Shown piece after piece: positions 44,721 through 57,129 of a DNA stretch of 64,000 nucleotides. Positions within the stretch are counted from its first letter, which is position 1. Each line of letters begins with the position of its first letter. Made by a program: the position numbers and the translations under genes. Source of the DNA: Gnetum montanum (lineage: Eukaryota > Streptophyta > Gnetopsida > Gnetales > Gnetaceae). The stretch spans positions 6,555 to 70,554 of the forward strand of contig MNCI01011857.1 in assembly GCA_015680685.1 (NCBI GenBank), written 5' to 3'. The notes below the pieces were generated by a model. It was not told where the DNA came from. It saw only the letters and a program-made list of their open reading frames with translations, and did no database searches.

Positions 44721-46123
44721 AATTTTGTATAGTGTCTTATTTATGAAGGTCTTCTTATCTGCACTTGTCTTAAACATATGAGAAATGTTTCTCTTTACAA
44801 AAGCCTCATTGATGGTTGAGACTCGTAACTAAGATATTCGTTTGGTGAGTCTTAGTGATTCTTAAAAACAATACTTTAGATTCTTAGGAAGAAAATGACT
44901 TTCAATATCTTAGGATAGGATTCTAATATTGTTTATGTTAGTTTTAAATTGATAATACTTTAAAATCACTTAATTTTAATTTTAGTAATATTAAAAATGT
45001 TTAAAATGCAAAACATGGCTTCATAGTGTAATATTAAAATGCAATGATAGACTCCATTGCCATCGCCAGCCTCATGTTGCACAGAATAGTGGTCAACTCA
45101 TAACATTCAGCTTCACACTTAATTGCTATGAGTTCTATTCTACTGGGTCTAATATGATAGATCCAAAGGGTCTTAGAAGAATATTTAGTTTTAATTTAGT
45201 TAAACAGATGGAACAAACATACTGGATGAAATTTTTATCATAATATATATTTTTATTTAGAAAAAGATTAACAAATTTGGAAATTCAAAAAATACCAAAA
45301 GGACACATTATGTTATTATTAATAATGAACTATTAGTTTAGTTATAGATAGCATTCTAGTGAACAATACCAAATTTTAAAGTTCTACCATGACTATATAT
45401 ATCTTAAAGTATACCTATATTACCAATAACCCTCTTTTTTGCAACCCTGCTTGAAGCTTGGGGTAATGTACATGAGTATTTTTATTTGTGCGGGAGGGTG
45501 TTGTTTCAAGATTGAATGAAGCAATAAAGAGCCAGCGATTTTTGTTAAAATGCTTCCACCAACTTTCTTGCCAATTCATTTAAGCTCAGGCACTTTTTCA
45601 GGATTCTCTCATTTTTCTAACCTTCTAAGCCTACTAACCAAAAGCAGCAAAAGTCCATATCCATTCCACGCGGCGCAAATCTATGACACGGGGCACTTAA
45701 AAGTGCTTGCGCCGCATTGGTAAGGCAAAGGAAAAGCGGGAACCAGCAAATCATCATATAAATTTATCTGTGCTTTTCAGTATGGTTTTGGTACCTTCGT
45801 TTTTTCCGGAACTTTGTTTGCCGACTCGTTTCACTGAATCATTAAAGCATGGAAGAGGGGAACCAAAAAATCAGGACGGCCAGTCATTGTGGTTCTATAT
45901 AGCTTGACTTGGCGTGCAATTTGGACGAGGCCCAGCAATTTTTTAACTATCAAAGACATAGTTGGCACCAACACAAAATTTTATTGGTTTTCACCATCCC
46001 TAGAAAAAGGAGAGTACACAGAAACAAATAAATAGAAGATGTAGCCAAACATGGGCAACGCACGATGAAAAGGAGTGCACAAACAACGAAAGCAATCTTG
46101 AATCCTGTTAACCCAACTTAGGC
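44721..46123. other. Unassigned DNA between A1 and A2
   Basis: Continues the sequence left of A1 at 27290-27353. Only short frames are present. A perfect 9-bp inverted repeat is at 45670-45715. No gene was recognised. Confidence 0.5.
45670..45715. other. GC-rich hairpin
   Basis: GCGGCGCAA and TTGCGCCGC are perfect inverted 9-mers 28 bases apart, with a second inverted pair CACTT/AAGTG inside. It stands out in AT-rich DNA. Confidence 0.6.
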
Positions 46124-46215
46124 AGAATCAAAGTCAAACCAGCCACATACTAAAGCAAAACGCTACCACAGAATCAAAGTTAGAATCAGCCACATACTAA
46201 AGCAAAACACTAGCA
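46124..46215. repeat. Tandem duplication, 46-bp unit
   Basis: AGAATCAAAGT...GCCACATACTAAAGCAAAAC...CTA(C/G)CAC occurs twice in a row. Confidence 0.85.
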
Positions 46216-46230
46216 CACATACTAATTCAA

Positions 46231-46335
46231 GGGATCTATAATTTAACATCCACGTTCCTTCTGCAACTTCATGTGCTTGTTAGGGATCTATAATTTAACA
46301 TCCACGTTCCTTCTGCAAACTCATGTGCCCGTTAT
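46231..46335. repeat. Tandem duplication, 52-bp unit, next to A2
   Basis: GGGATCTATAATTTAACATC plus CACGTTCCTTCTGCAA and CTCATGTGC/TTCATGTGC occurs twice. The second copy ends at the A2 insertion point. Its minus strand (NGHMSLQKERGC) may be the continuation of the glycosyltransferase fragment at 56252, but that is weak. Confidence 0.8.
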
Positions 46336-47174
46336 TAATGAGCTGCAAGGTACCCCTACGCTCAACCATATGAATACGAGTGTTTTACGCACGATTTGGT
46401 TGAATTCTAAGGACTAAGTGCTTATGCGCTTTGATGGAACAAGGATGGGTTAGTTAATTGTTATCTTCCCAAACTTACTTGTATGTCACGATTGTATGGT
46501 TAAGTAAGCTTGAGGCATATGATTTTTATATCTTTTATGTTTTTATGTCCTATGCTAATAGGGAAGGAGAGAGATAACTAAGTGACTAATTTAATTTAAC
46601 TACTGATTAACTAGGCTTTAATTAATCCTAACACTAGTATCCGTTCTCACTTGCCGTACACATCCTGAACCAGTGCAACACTACTAGGATTACCAAACAT
46701 TAATTGTTACTAGGTTACAAAGTGTTACACGCATGCTCGAAGTAATCGTACTGAGTGTATTTACTTAAGAGAGTTGTAGGGTGAGAGTGACCATTAATTA
46801 ACAAGGAAAGCATTTAATAATAGTAATTAACATTAATTAATCTATTCTGGATGTTGCAAGGTTTATCATAAAGTTTGTCTTTATTACCGTACACAAGGTG
46901 TGCTTAGGTACACAATGCTCGAATAAAGATCTGTTCGCTTTATGACTCCTACTACGGGTACACAGCAAAAATAATTCTAACTCTGGGAGGGAGAAAAGGC
47001 AAGAGTTCGGCTAGGGGTCTAACTATCTATTGCCAAACCAAGGGTGCTTGCCTCTTATTTATAGGCAAGGATGCAGGTCCTGATATCAGGTATTCGACAT
47101 TGCATGGTAGGCTCCATTATCGCCGACCCAATATCATGGATGCGATATCGTGGCCTCGATATCACGGTTCATCA
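46336..47174 (-). repeat. A2 3' LTR
   Basis: Family-A LTR, plus-strand ends TAATGAGCTG (expected TGATGAG) and CGGTTCATCA. TATA box on the minus strand at 47056-47063, with three GATATC motifs between it and the LTR start. Confidence 0.88.
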
Positions 47175-49206
47175 TAGCCCATGATTGAATGAAAACTCGT
47201 CCTTGAGTTCCTTACAAAATATTAGGAAGGTATGAGATTATTGACTAATTGACAACTGATGGTGGAATAGGATGACGGACTCAACGTGCCCAGTGAATGG
47301 ATCAATAAGCATATTACAATATTAGTGTTCATGACCATTGTGGTGAACACTCGTACATAAATGACATCCAAGCCTTTATTTGGTAGCTTGTAGAGAAAGA
47401 GAGAGAAAAAGAAGATGAAGCATGTTGCTGCCAATGCCAAGATTGCTCCTTTCATTGTTTATCCATAGTCATGCCACCAAGCTTGCTCCCTTCGTAAATG
47501 CTTCAGTTCTAGTCCATCTTGAGTGCTTCCTTTAAGCCCAGTCCATTGTTTGTATGATCACCATCTGTACACACAACACAGTCACATATGAGCAAGGATA
47601 GATAATTCATAATGTAGTTGATACCTTGCCTCGATATGAAGCACATTGGTTGAGTTGTGGTTATGGCAGAAAATGGTTCGGAGATTTATCACTGGTGACT
47701 ACCCAAGGTGTAGGGGTTAGGTGAATAGTAGAATGGAAAAAATTGAAAAATTTGTGCTAGGGCCCCCACAACTAAGAGCAAACCTCTGGTAGCTATAAGA
47801 TGGAAAAATATGAGGATCAAGAAAGATGGGAAAAATAACAATGGCAACGCTAATAAAGTGGATGTCATGGATGGGGATGAAACAAAAAATGATTGATTGC
47901 AGGAAATGTTTAAGGAAAAGAAGTTAACAATTGCACCAAAAAGGAATGCTAGTGGGTCCTCCCCAAAGCAGGCTCATGCCTTTTATGTCCTAACAAATTG
48001 ACAAACTAAAGAGTTCATAAGCTTTAGGAATGTCATTTGGAAGCAAGAGTTTAAAACTTACCCATAAGAATTCACCAAAGAAAAATAATGCATCAACCTA
48101 GAAATGGACTAATGATAAAACTGGCAATGAGGTGGAAAATGGGAAGAAAGATGGAGAGGATAGAATGAAATGGAATCCCAAGAACAAGGTTGTGTAAAGT
48201 CCCTAGTGTATTTCATGGTTAAGATGATTGAGTAGAACTCATTCCAAATCCAGACTCAAACCAACCATATTTAGTGACCTCGCATCAAGACACTTGGCCA
48301 ATCCATCCTCTTGAAGCAACAAGAATGCCTCCATAAAGAGTGACCACCATCCCAAGGAGAGCGAGATGGAGAAGCAAGAAGTGAGAAAGGGCCTTAGTTA
48401 GAGAGAACCTTTAGGCATGGGTAACATGTCTTTCTAGTGCTATAACCAATTCTTGTAGTCCATATTGCTTTATTATGTCTAAGGGGTGTGCTTTGAATTC
48501 TCACTTTTTTTTCTTGAGAACCACACCATGTAAAGACTTATTTTTATTCACTTAGCTTCCTAATATTTGAACAATGTTAGAATAGCAGAAAACCCAAGAA
48601 AAAACATCCAAGCACCCAAGAGAATGGCCAACACAAATGCATCAAATCCCCTTGAAGTCACACCCTTTTCATCCTTTGAGTCTTTCATTGGTTTGAAAAA
48701 TACCCAACCACCAATTTATTAACAAGTTTACTTAGAAAAAAGGGACTGTATAGTTCCAAGCCAAAGGAGACCATAGAGTTGAATGGATGAGTGGACGGCA
48801 TGAACTCATTGCCTATTTTACGAAAAGAACCATACCTTAATATCAACATCATAATTCAAAGGTAAAAACAAAACATTAGCAATCAATATGATATAATTCA
48901 ATCCACCATCATGAGCACTTATTGGATGACGAATAAAAGTAAATCAAGCAAATAAAGAAATAGTAAAAATATGAACGATGGTGTAAAACAAAAATAAGAA
49001 AAGTTGGAAAAATGTGTAAAACAAAAATGTGTAAAATAAAAATGTGTAAAACATTAATTCAAAAAGAACTAAGGGCCTAGAATGGTTGGCATAGGTGGCC
49101 ATCTCCCCCACGACTGAGTTGGAAGGAGGAGATTCGAAATAGTGAGTAGGGTTTTCCACTAATAGAGGTAGCATATGTACTAGCTGTCCTAAGCTCATAG
49201 AAAGTT
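47175..49206 (-). other. A2 3' non-coding region
   Basis: Begins at its right end after the integrase tail. No accessory frame like that of A1 is seen. A plus-strand stretch at about 47790-48060 is Lys/Asn-rich and semi-open but unrecognised. A small AAAATGTGTAAAACA tandem repeat lies at 49008-49055. Confidence 0.5.
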
Positions 49207-50100
49207 TTGGTTTGTTACACATTGACCAAGAGCTTCTTGTCCAGGCTCTCAGGTTTGTATATTGTCATGGCCCCTGAAGGAAAAGTTGCATAAATAATAT
49301 AAGGTCCTTCCCATAGTGTTTGAAATTTAGTACATTGTGGCACATGTGTGGGAGTCTAGTAGATAGCCTTATCTTTTGGTTGATATTTAACTTTCCTAAT
49401 TCTTAGGTCATGATGTTGTTTATTGAATGGCTTGTGCAATTCATTAGATGACAGGGTAGCTAGTCAGTTTTCATCTAGCAAGTTAAGGGTTATTAACCAT
49501 TGTTTCTGTGCTAGATCAAGGTCAAGGTTGAGGTCACAAGCCCTGGATAGTGTACAGAGCTCAGTTTGAATGGAAAGCATTGGTAATTTACTGTATACTA
49601 ACTCATAGGGAGAGTAGCCTATAGAGAGTTTCCATGTGGAGCGGTATGCCCAAAGAGCATCATTTAGTTTAGTGCTCCAGTCTTGCCTAAACTTGCTAAT
49701 AGTTTTTGTTAATATCTTTGTAATCTCCCTGTTGGTGACTTCAGCTTGATTGTTTTCTTGGGGGTGGTATGGTGTTGTCAATTTGTGTTTGACCCCTAAG
49801 CATTGCATTAATTTCCGAAAAGTCATGCTTGTGAAGTATGTATCATTTTCTGAAATAAGTGCACAAGGCACACCAAACCTATTTATGATTTGTTATTAAA
49901 CAAATTGTGTAGTTGTAGATCATATACAATCCTTAACGGCAACTACTTCAACCCATTTTGTAAGATAATCAATGGCAACAACAATATAAGCTTTTCCATT
50001 AGACATTGGTGTAATTGGCCCCATAAAATCAATTCCCCAAATGTTGAAGGGTTCTAAAGGTTGGATTCATTATTGCAGACCCTCCATTTTAGTAGTCATT
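49207..50100 (-). pseudogene. A2 integrase
   Basis: [23 protein letters not shown] and ALISENDTYFTSMTFRKLM (family ISDNGSHF, so the second Asp is altered) are followed by HKLTTPYHPQENNQAEVTNR, with the catalytic Glu present. The tail is LWAYRSTWKLSIGYSPYELV and WEGPYIIYATFPSGAM. The 49464-49871 part is fully open, and stops occur on both sides. Confidence 0.85.
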
Positions 50101-50531
50101 CCCCTATCATGTTGACAATGCTCACAAGATTGGAAGAAACGATGGGCGTCCCGAAACAATGTAGGCCAATAATATCTTGCAAGCAGGATCTTAATGGCTG
50201 TTCATCTCCCAGTGTAATGACCCCCACAAGGATACTCATGAGCATCTTGGAGAACTCACAGTTGATCTATATTGGGAACACACCATCGAACCAAGCCATT
50301 AGGACACACTTTGTAAAGTTGCCCATTGATCTCCATAAAGTACTTGGCTCAGTGAAGAAACTATTGTTTCTTATTAGGGTTTAACTCTTGTGGTATTTGT
50401 TGGGTGAGGAGATAGGTAAGAATGCTACTATACCAGTTTGTCTCCATGGGTGATTGATTATTCACTACACCTACAAAGAGGAGTTCATCTGGGAAATAAT
50501 CAGAAATTGGATACTCATCCTCTTTGTTGTC

Positions 50532-51060
50532 TCATCTCAACCAAGATAAATGATCAGCAACTACATTCTCGGTGCCTTTACAATCAATCATTGTAAGATC
50601 AAACTCTTGTAAGATTACAAGCCATCGTATGATACGAGGGCTTACCATTGGCTTATTCATGAGGAACCGGATTGCACTATGATCTATATGTACATATACT
50701 TTATATCCCAATACATAGTGTCTAAACTTTTCTAGTGCAAACACTATAGCCATTAATTCTTTCTCTATGGTAGTGTAGTTAAGCTGTGCACCAGTCATAC
50801 TTCTACTTGCACAGTGGATGTAATAAGGATGCTTCTGGTCATCTAACTATGTAAGTATGGCTCCTAAGGCATAGTTGGATGTGTTAGTCATGATATGGAA
50901 TGGTTTGGACAAGTTAGGAGCTTGTAGAATGGGTGTTTCTACTAGCTTTTGCTTTAAAGTTTGGAAAGCTAGTTTGCATTCCCTAGTCCATTCGAAAGGT
51001 ATGTCCTTTTTTGTTAATTCCACCAATGGTTTGGCAACCATTGAAAAGTTCTTAATAAAT
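50532..51060 (-). pseudogene. A2 RNase H
   Basis: KPLVELTKKDIPFEWTRECK and LAFQTLKQKLVETPILQAP lead into the domain LNYTTIEKELMAIVFALEKF, YVLGYKVYVHIDHSAIRFLM and VVADHLSWL. The spacing is that of Athila-type pol. Confidence 0.85.
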
Positions 51061-52042
51061 CTCCTATAGTAGGCAGTGTGTCCAAGGAATGACCAAATAT
51101 CTTTGACAATTTCGGTTGATGGGTAATTCCTTGGAGAACTTTGATTTTCTCAGGGTCTACCTCTATCCCTATGTGTAAGATTTTATGCCCTAGTACTATG
51201 CCTTCTTGGACCATCAAATGGCTTTTCTGCTGGTTGAGACTCAAATTGGTTTCTACACATCTTTTTAACACTTACTCTAACCAGTCCAAGGCTTGATCAA
51301 AGTTTTCTCCATAAGTGAAGAAGTCATCCATAAAGACCTCCATGCCATTTCCTATTTGCTGCTAGAATATGCTTAGAACTAGTCATTGAAATGTTGCAGG
51401 GGCATTGCACAAGCCAAACGACATCTGTTTGTATGCAAACATTTTCCAAGGACTAGTGCACATAGTCTTGGCTTAGTTTTCTAGGGTTATTTGTATTTGG
51501 TTATATATGCTATATCCATCTAGAAAACTATAATAGTGATGCCTTGCGATGGTGTCTAACACTTGGTTGAAAAATGGCAATGGAAAGTGATCTTTGAATG
51601 TTGCGATATTTAGTAGCCTAAAATCTATGCACATCCTCCATTTGCCTTCCTTTTTAGGCACAATAACTAAGGGGCTAACCCATTTGTTATTAGCAATGGG
51701 GTATATGAACCCAGCCTTGAAAAGGTATTTGATTTCTTCATTAACTACTTGCTTTAGCTTTGGGTTCAATCACCTTTGCAGTTGTTTTCAAGGCTTCATA
51801 AAGGGATTAGTGTAAATCCTATGTTGGCATATCCTAGGATCTATTCTAGTTAATTCGGGATATGACCAGGCGAAGGCTTTGAACCATTTATTTATTACCT
51901 TTAGCAGTCTCTCTTTTTGTTGAGGAGTAAGCTTAGCGTTAATAATTACTGATTTTCCATTTTTAAGGAATGTGTATTCCATATTGGTGGGCAATGGTTT
52001 TAGCTCAACGGGCTCCTGCTTAAATTTGTCAGGGATTTCCAA
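51061..52042 (-). pseudogene. A2 reverse transcriptase
   Basis: LTPQQKERLLKVINKWFKAF opens the domain, then KWVSPLVIVPKKEGKWRMCI, DFRLLNIATFKDHFPLPF and HHYYSFLDGYSIYNQIQI. The end has MSFGLCNAPATFQ and the catalytic VFMDDFFTYGENF (near 51320). Internal stops (LEN*AK, TFQ*LV) kill it. Confidence 0.88.
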
Positions 52043-52363
52043 CTTCCCCCAGTTGATATTTTTGAGGTTAAGACTTGGAAGTTGCTAGTGGACTTGTTCT
52101 AATGCGTCTATACTATCGATGTACATGCAAGTCAAACCCTCAGTTGGTTCTATACATATGATTGAACTACTTTCTTGATCAGTTGTTAGCCACTAGGTGC
52201 CTTCCTATCGTGTGGCTACTACATANTTCTTCTTCTCAATCTTTCCAAATGTATTTTCCTTTGATATTTGTAGGGAAATATCGTGGATTTCTAGGCATGT
52301 GTCGATGGTGCTTAGCCATGACCTTCCCATTATGATTAGAAAGTTTCCCTTACTTTTGTTTAC

Positions 52364-52720
52364 CTAAATTACTAGGAAGTTAGCTGGGTATGACCACCCA
52401 CAAATAGTGGTAACAATGTCCTCCATTAGTCCCAATGGGACAATGATGGACTGGTTGGCCAACTCTAGATAAATGTTGCTCTTTTTCAATGGAGGCAGGT
52501 TCCAGGCCTTGTACATTTCTTGAGAAATCAAGTTGAAACCAAAACCTGAATTCAAAAGAGCCTTGCACAGTTCATTTTTAGCGATTTGTAAGTATATCAG
52601 AGGACTTCCAAGATCATAGAATTTCCTGGGAAGATTGCCAGCTTTGATCCAATTGGTGATGGGATGTGTTAGCATGACTGTATGCATTGAGTGTGGTGGT
52701 TGGATTGAAGGAGGATCCAA
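52364..52720 (-). pseudogene. A2 protease region
   Basis: DLGSPLIYLQIAKNELCKAL then LNSGFGFNLISQEMYKAWNL has the place and pattern of the Athila protease (family LLDLGASVNLMP), with a changed active site. It precedes the reverse transcriptase. N at 52226 lies between them. Confidence 0.65.
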
Positions 52721-53330
52721 AGTTTTGATTGATACTTAGGCATCTAAAGAATCAGCTGCTTGTGATTGCAAGGGCTTGGTTGGACTATTGATTCTAAAGA
52801 AAGGTCTTTTCTTGATGCGGTTGTTAGAACCAATAGTAGGTTGAGAGTTAACAGCCCTTGTGGCATTACGTTGCTATGGCTGGGCAGGGAGTTCACCTTT
52901 CATTGCGGGAGCAGGTGGTAGTGGAGCTATTGGTGGAAGAGATGCGGCTGGATGAGAAGGATGGTATGTTTATGGAACATCACCCCTAGGAGAAGGAGTT
53001 CTATAATATTCACGAGTTTGGTAGTGAGGTTGAGGAGTAACATGACCGGTAGAGTCACATGGAGAGACTAGCTGCTGCATGTAATATCCATACGGGTCAG
53101 GTTGTTAGTAAGGATATTGTTGCCTTGCTGGTGGCATTCCCCATGATTGTGGGCACTGCCATTGTTGATATTGCTCAATCGGTTGTGATGGAGTTCCACT
53201 GGGATAATACATTAAGGGTTGGTGAAACTACCTTGGGTTACCTTGAGGATAAGGTAACCTTCGGTGTGTTTGCCTTTTGTTTAATCGTGGGTTGAGGACA
53301 TACACCCCAGACTCCTATAGATATGAGATT

Positions 53331-55325
53331 ATAGGGCAACATCCCTTAGGATGGTCATATTGACATATCTCACATCCACTATCATTGTCTATTTTCGAAT
53401 CCATAACCTCTTCAATGATGACAACTTTACCCTTGCCTTTGCTACATGCATGTTTAGCTTCTCTCTTTTTCTTTTCTCACTACCTTGCTCTCTAGACTCC
53501 TCTACTATTTTAAGAACAGTTTGAAATCTATTGTCTAGGGAATCCCACATTTGGTCTACCTTTGCCGATACTTCTAATGTCAACTTTTGGATAGGCAAAG
53601 TTTTCTTATTCACCATCTCTTTGAGTGGTGACTCTTTTTCATCCTACAAAATCTTACTCCCCTCTTCTAGAGGGAAGGATCTTGATTATAATCTTATGCA
53701 CTTTCTCTCTTCCATAGCTCACCTTCTTCCTTAGCAACTTGCTCCAATAGTCTTTGAATTTGATGGGACCTAAGCTCGGATAGTCTTCTTTGGGCATAAG
53801 TCCTAAGGGTTATTCTCGTTTCATGCCTAAGCCCATCTACAAGATGGAGCAGTTGATCCCTTTGCGAATAACCATGCCTAGGACAACGATGTAATAGTAC
53901 ATAATATTGGCCCATGACAGCATCCAAGGGTTTATGTCCTCCTTGTTTCCAGCCTTGGATTTGCTTTCGTAGGTTGGACACTTGGGAGTATGTTTGGTAC
54001 TTATTGTTAAAAAATTATAACATGGTACTCCATCTATGAATGGATTCTAGTTCTAAGGATCGGTACCAACTTTCCACTTCTTTAACTAGTGTCTGTGGGA
54101 ACAACTTNATATGAATGGATTCTAGTTCTAAGGATCGGTACCAACTTTCCACTTCTTTAACTAGTGTTTGTGGGAACAACTTAAGTTTTTGCCATTCGTT
54201 CTCTATGTTTTGTAAGGCACACACATCATGGAATGCTTGTAAGTGATTCTAAGGATTAGCGTTGTATCCCCCTTCAAATTGTGGGATGTTGTTCATATCT
54301 AATCTCTTGATCCTACTATCTTTCTGGTGCCTTGTTGGAATTCTAATAGCCTCAGTTATGTCTAACATACTTTAAGTAGCGAGTAGGGGTTCACTATCTC
54401 GTCCATGGTGTCTATGATGCCTACATTGTTCCCTACTCTCCATTCTTCTATGTTGTGATTCTCTATAGTGCTCTCGTCCCCTTTCCTGGCTATTTTGTTT
54501 ATGACTTCTACTTTGCCTACCTTTATCCCCATGGTCTTTTTCTTTATGAATGCTTCTGAATACTGAAGGAGAGGGTGAAGGGGATGGTGAAGGTGAAGAA
54601 GAAGGAGAACCATCACCATAACGATGTCTGCTACCTTCTCTTCAGCGATCTCAGCCTCGATCATGATTACGATCAAAATGTCCATCTTTATCATGTGTTC
54701 ATGTCCCTGTTTTGGATCCTTTGTGCCCATGGGTATTAGAACCTAGGTTATGAATAGTGGAATGAAGGTTTTGATACACAACCCCTTGGCCAAAGTCAAG
54801 GGGAGGAACATCGTTGTGTGGGCGATTGCCTGAGGCAGGTTCACCACCCTCATTTTTGCTTAAGACATGTGGGACATCTTGGGACCACTTACCCTTCAAA
54901 GACTTATGATGTCTCTCCTATTGCAAGTTCCTTTGATGTTGTGCCTCTGTGGGATAGTATTCTTTCAAGTCATGGACTTTCACAATGTATTTTGCATATA
55001 AGTGTTGCATGCCAATTTGTGTGAGAGCAGGAAGAAGCATGCTTGGGATTGAATGATCGGGAGGTAACACTATGTTACCTTCTAAGTTTTGCCAACGTAG
55101 TTGTTCATCTTGATGGAGGATAAAGGTGAATTCTTGTATATACTCATCAGGATGAATATATACCACTTGAAATTGTTGAGGGACTAGCAGATCAACGTCA
55201 TCAGTATTACACCATCGATTGTTTCCTATTTTAGACCTAGGTGATGAAGCGCTTTTGTATGAAGAAGGAGACATACTTGTCTGTTCAGTGTACAATGTAT
55301 TCTTGTTTATTATTTTCTCAACCAA
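53331..55325 (-). pseudogene. A2 gag
   Basis: The frame starts near MVEKIINKNTLYTEQ (55325). A capsid segment NEWQKLKLFPQTLVKEVESW is at 54110-54200, and RHGYSQRDQLLHLVDGLRHE at 53870. The zinc knuckle CEICQYDHPKGCC (53331-53374) has the same spacing as in A1 gag. Several frame changes and stops. About 72 bp is duplicated around a single N at 54108, probably an assembly join. Confidence 0.75.
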
Positions 55326-55390
55326 CCCTAAGGGTTTGTTCCAATGATGTGAATGATTTCCTAAGTTTTAATTAGTGCACAAACAACTAA

Positions 55391-55408
55391 GTACTCGGCA
55401 ACAGTGCC
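55391..55408 (-). other. A2 primer-binding site (tRNA-Asp type)
   Basis: Minus strand TGGCACTGTTGCCGAGTA, one base inside the LTR end, resembles TGGCGCCGTTGCCGGGGA. It fixes the orientation. Confidence 0.8.
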
Positions 55409-55409
55409 A

Positions 55410-56246
55410 ATGATGAGCTGTGAGGTACCCCTACACTCAACCATATGAATATGAGCGTTTCACGCACGATTCAGTCGATTTCCAAGGACTAAGTGCTTAT
55501 GCACCTTGATGGAACAAGGATGGGTTGGTTAATCATTGTCTTCCCAAACTTACTTGTATGTCACAATTGTATGGTTAAGTAAGCTTGAGGCATATGATTT
55601 TTATATATTTTATGTTTTTATGTCCTGTGCTAATAGGGAAGGAGAGAGATAACTAAGTGACTAATTTAATTTAACTACTGATTAACTAGGCTTTAATTAA
55701 TCCTAACATTAGTATTTGTTCTCACTTTCCATACACATCCTAAACCAGTGCAACACTACTGGGATTACTAAACGCTAATCGTTACTAGATTACCAAGTGT
55801 TACACACATGCTTGAAGTGATCATGCTAAGTGTATTTACTTAGGAGAGTTGTAGGGTGAGAGAGAGCATTAATTAACTAGGAAAGCATTTAATAATAGTA
55901 ATTAACATTAATTAATCTATTTTGGATGCTACAAGATTTATCATAAAGTTCATCTTTATTGCTGTACACAAGGTGTGCTTAGGTACACAATGCTCGAATA
56001 AAGATCCGTTCGCTTTATGACTCCTACTATGGGCACACAGAAATAATTCTAACTCTAGGAGAGAGAAAAGGCAAGAGTTCGGCTAGGGGTCTAACTATCT
56101 ATTGCCAAACCAAGGACACCTACCTCTTATTTATAGGTAAGGGGGTAGGTCCCGATATTAAGTATCTGACATCACATGGTAGGCTCTGATATTGTGGACC
56201 CGATATCACAGATGTGATATCGTGGGCCTGATATTGCAGTTCATCA
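55410..56246 (-). repeat. A2 5' LTR
   Basis: Plus-strand ends TGATGAGCTG and CAGTTCATCA. TATA box on the minus strand at 56128-56135. Confidence 0.9.
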
Positions 56247-56251
56247 CTTAT

Positions 56252-56600
56252 CCCTATGAAAAACTTACAGAAATGAACACATGCTCCTCTCCTCCCCCAG
56301 TGCTAACTCTTGCAAATGCTGCTTGTTGAGCATAGCCACATTGCCAAAGGTCACATACAATACCGATCCTGACTTTTGCTTGTTCGACCATTCCAAATAT
56401 GTGTTTTCTTCTTCCCACAGGCTATTGCTCTTACTACTTTCAAGCACTCTTTCTTTCTTGCATCAATAGTGATGGACCTATTGCTGTAACTATCCTTGAG
56501 AGTTCTCCATTGAGCTGATCTAGGATCAAAGGTTTAAATTCCTCCATGTGTTGATCAACAATGTGCTCACCTAATCTAGTGGTAGATCATCGGGAAGGTA
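56252..56600 (-). pseudogene. UDP-glycosyltransferase fragment
   Basis: The minus strand reads IGPSLLMQERK, then SLWEEENTYLEWSNKQKSGS, VLYVTFGNVAMLNKQHLQEL and ALG. This is the linker and start of the C-terminal domain of plant family-1 UGTs (family: [26 protein letters not shown]). These enzymes attach sugars to small molecules. The UDP-sugar-binding PSPG box is absent: the A2 element is inserted just after ALG...CSFL. One frame change near 56460. A dead remnant. Confidence 0.85.
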
Positions 56601-56674
56601 AACAAACCAAATCTCTGGTATCCATCTTCAGTTTTGTGTTTTCATGTTACACAAATTGCACATTGGGGTCTTGC

Positions 56675-56816
56675 CTTTTTATGTGTGCAATGGAATAGGA
56701 AAACCTATGGCTCTTTCCTTTTTATGTGCACAACAGGAATATGAAAACTTGTGGCTCTTTGGTTTGCGTTTGTGCATAGCAAGAATATGAAAACCTATGG
56801 ATCTTTGGTTCATGTT
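56675..56816. repeat. Tandem repeat, about 47-bp unit, three copies
   Basis: (A)TGTGCA-CA-GAATATGAAAAC(C)T-TGG-TCTTTGGTT recurs three times with variation. Confidence 0.7.
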
Positions 56817-56819
56817 TTC

Positions 56820-57002
56820 TTCCATTTCATGGGATCTTACATGGCACATGATGTGAAGAGCAACAAAATTCACTCCCCCACTCCATTGAGCCAAACGTGT
56901 TGGCCTCTCGGCCCAAAAAAGACCATCAAGTTGCTCTAAATGGTTTGAGAGGGGGTATAAAATTTAAGTAGAATTTTTTATTTTATTTTCTTACATTCAA
57001 AT
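56820..57002. repeat. Partial copy of the 8530-8837 foldback element
   Basis: CGTGTTGGCCTCTCGGCCCA and CTCTAAATGGTTTGAGAGGG match 8617-8675, and part of the left arm is also present. The right arm is missing. Confidence 0.7.
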
Positions 57003-57129
57003 TTCTTATATTAATCAATGAGGGTCATGGCCATAAGTGTAGGAGGATGGGGTGAACACTGTATATCATAGGTTATTCATTTCCTGATGGCAATAAACTT
57101 TGCCATAAACTAATCACTTAAGCACTTAA
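57003..57129. repeat. Dispersed repeat shared with 24735-24860
   Basis: CATAGGTTATTCATTTCCTG through TTTGCCATAAACTAATCAC matches the copy near G1. It ends at CTTAA, the presumed target site of the Copia element. Confidence 0.65.

Larger units (their letters stand above)
46336..56246 (-). mobile_element. Ty3/Gypsy retrotransposon A2 (family A, Athila-like) with pol
   Basis: LTRs at 46336-47174 and 55410-56246 (839 and 837 bp) are flanked by GTTAT (46331-46335) and CTTAT (56247-56251), a 5-bp duplication with one change. A tRNA-Asp-type primer site adjoins the right LTR, so the element reads on the minus strand: gag, protease, reverse transcriptase, RNase H, integrase, then 2 kb of non-coding DNA. 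All frames carry stops. The LTRs differ at many, mostly transition, sites. Confidence 0.9.

Noticed and set aside
56280-56470. Small plus-strand frames over the glycosyltransferase fragment
   Set aside because: Shadows of the minus-strand UGT frame, which has clear family motifs.
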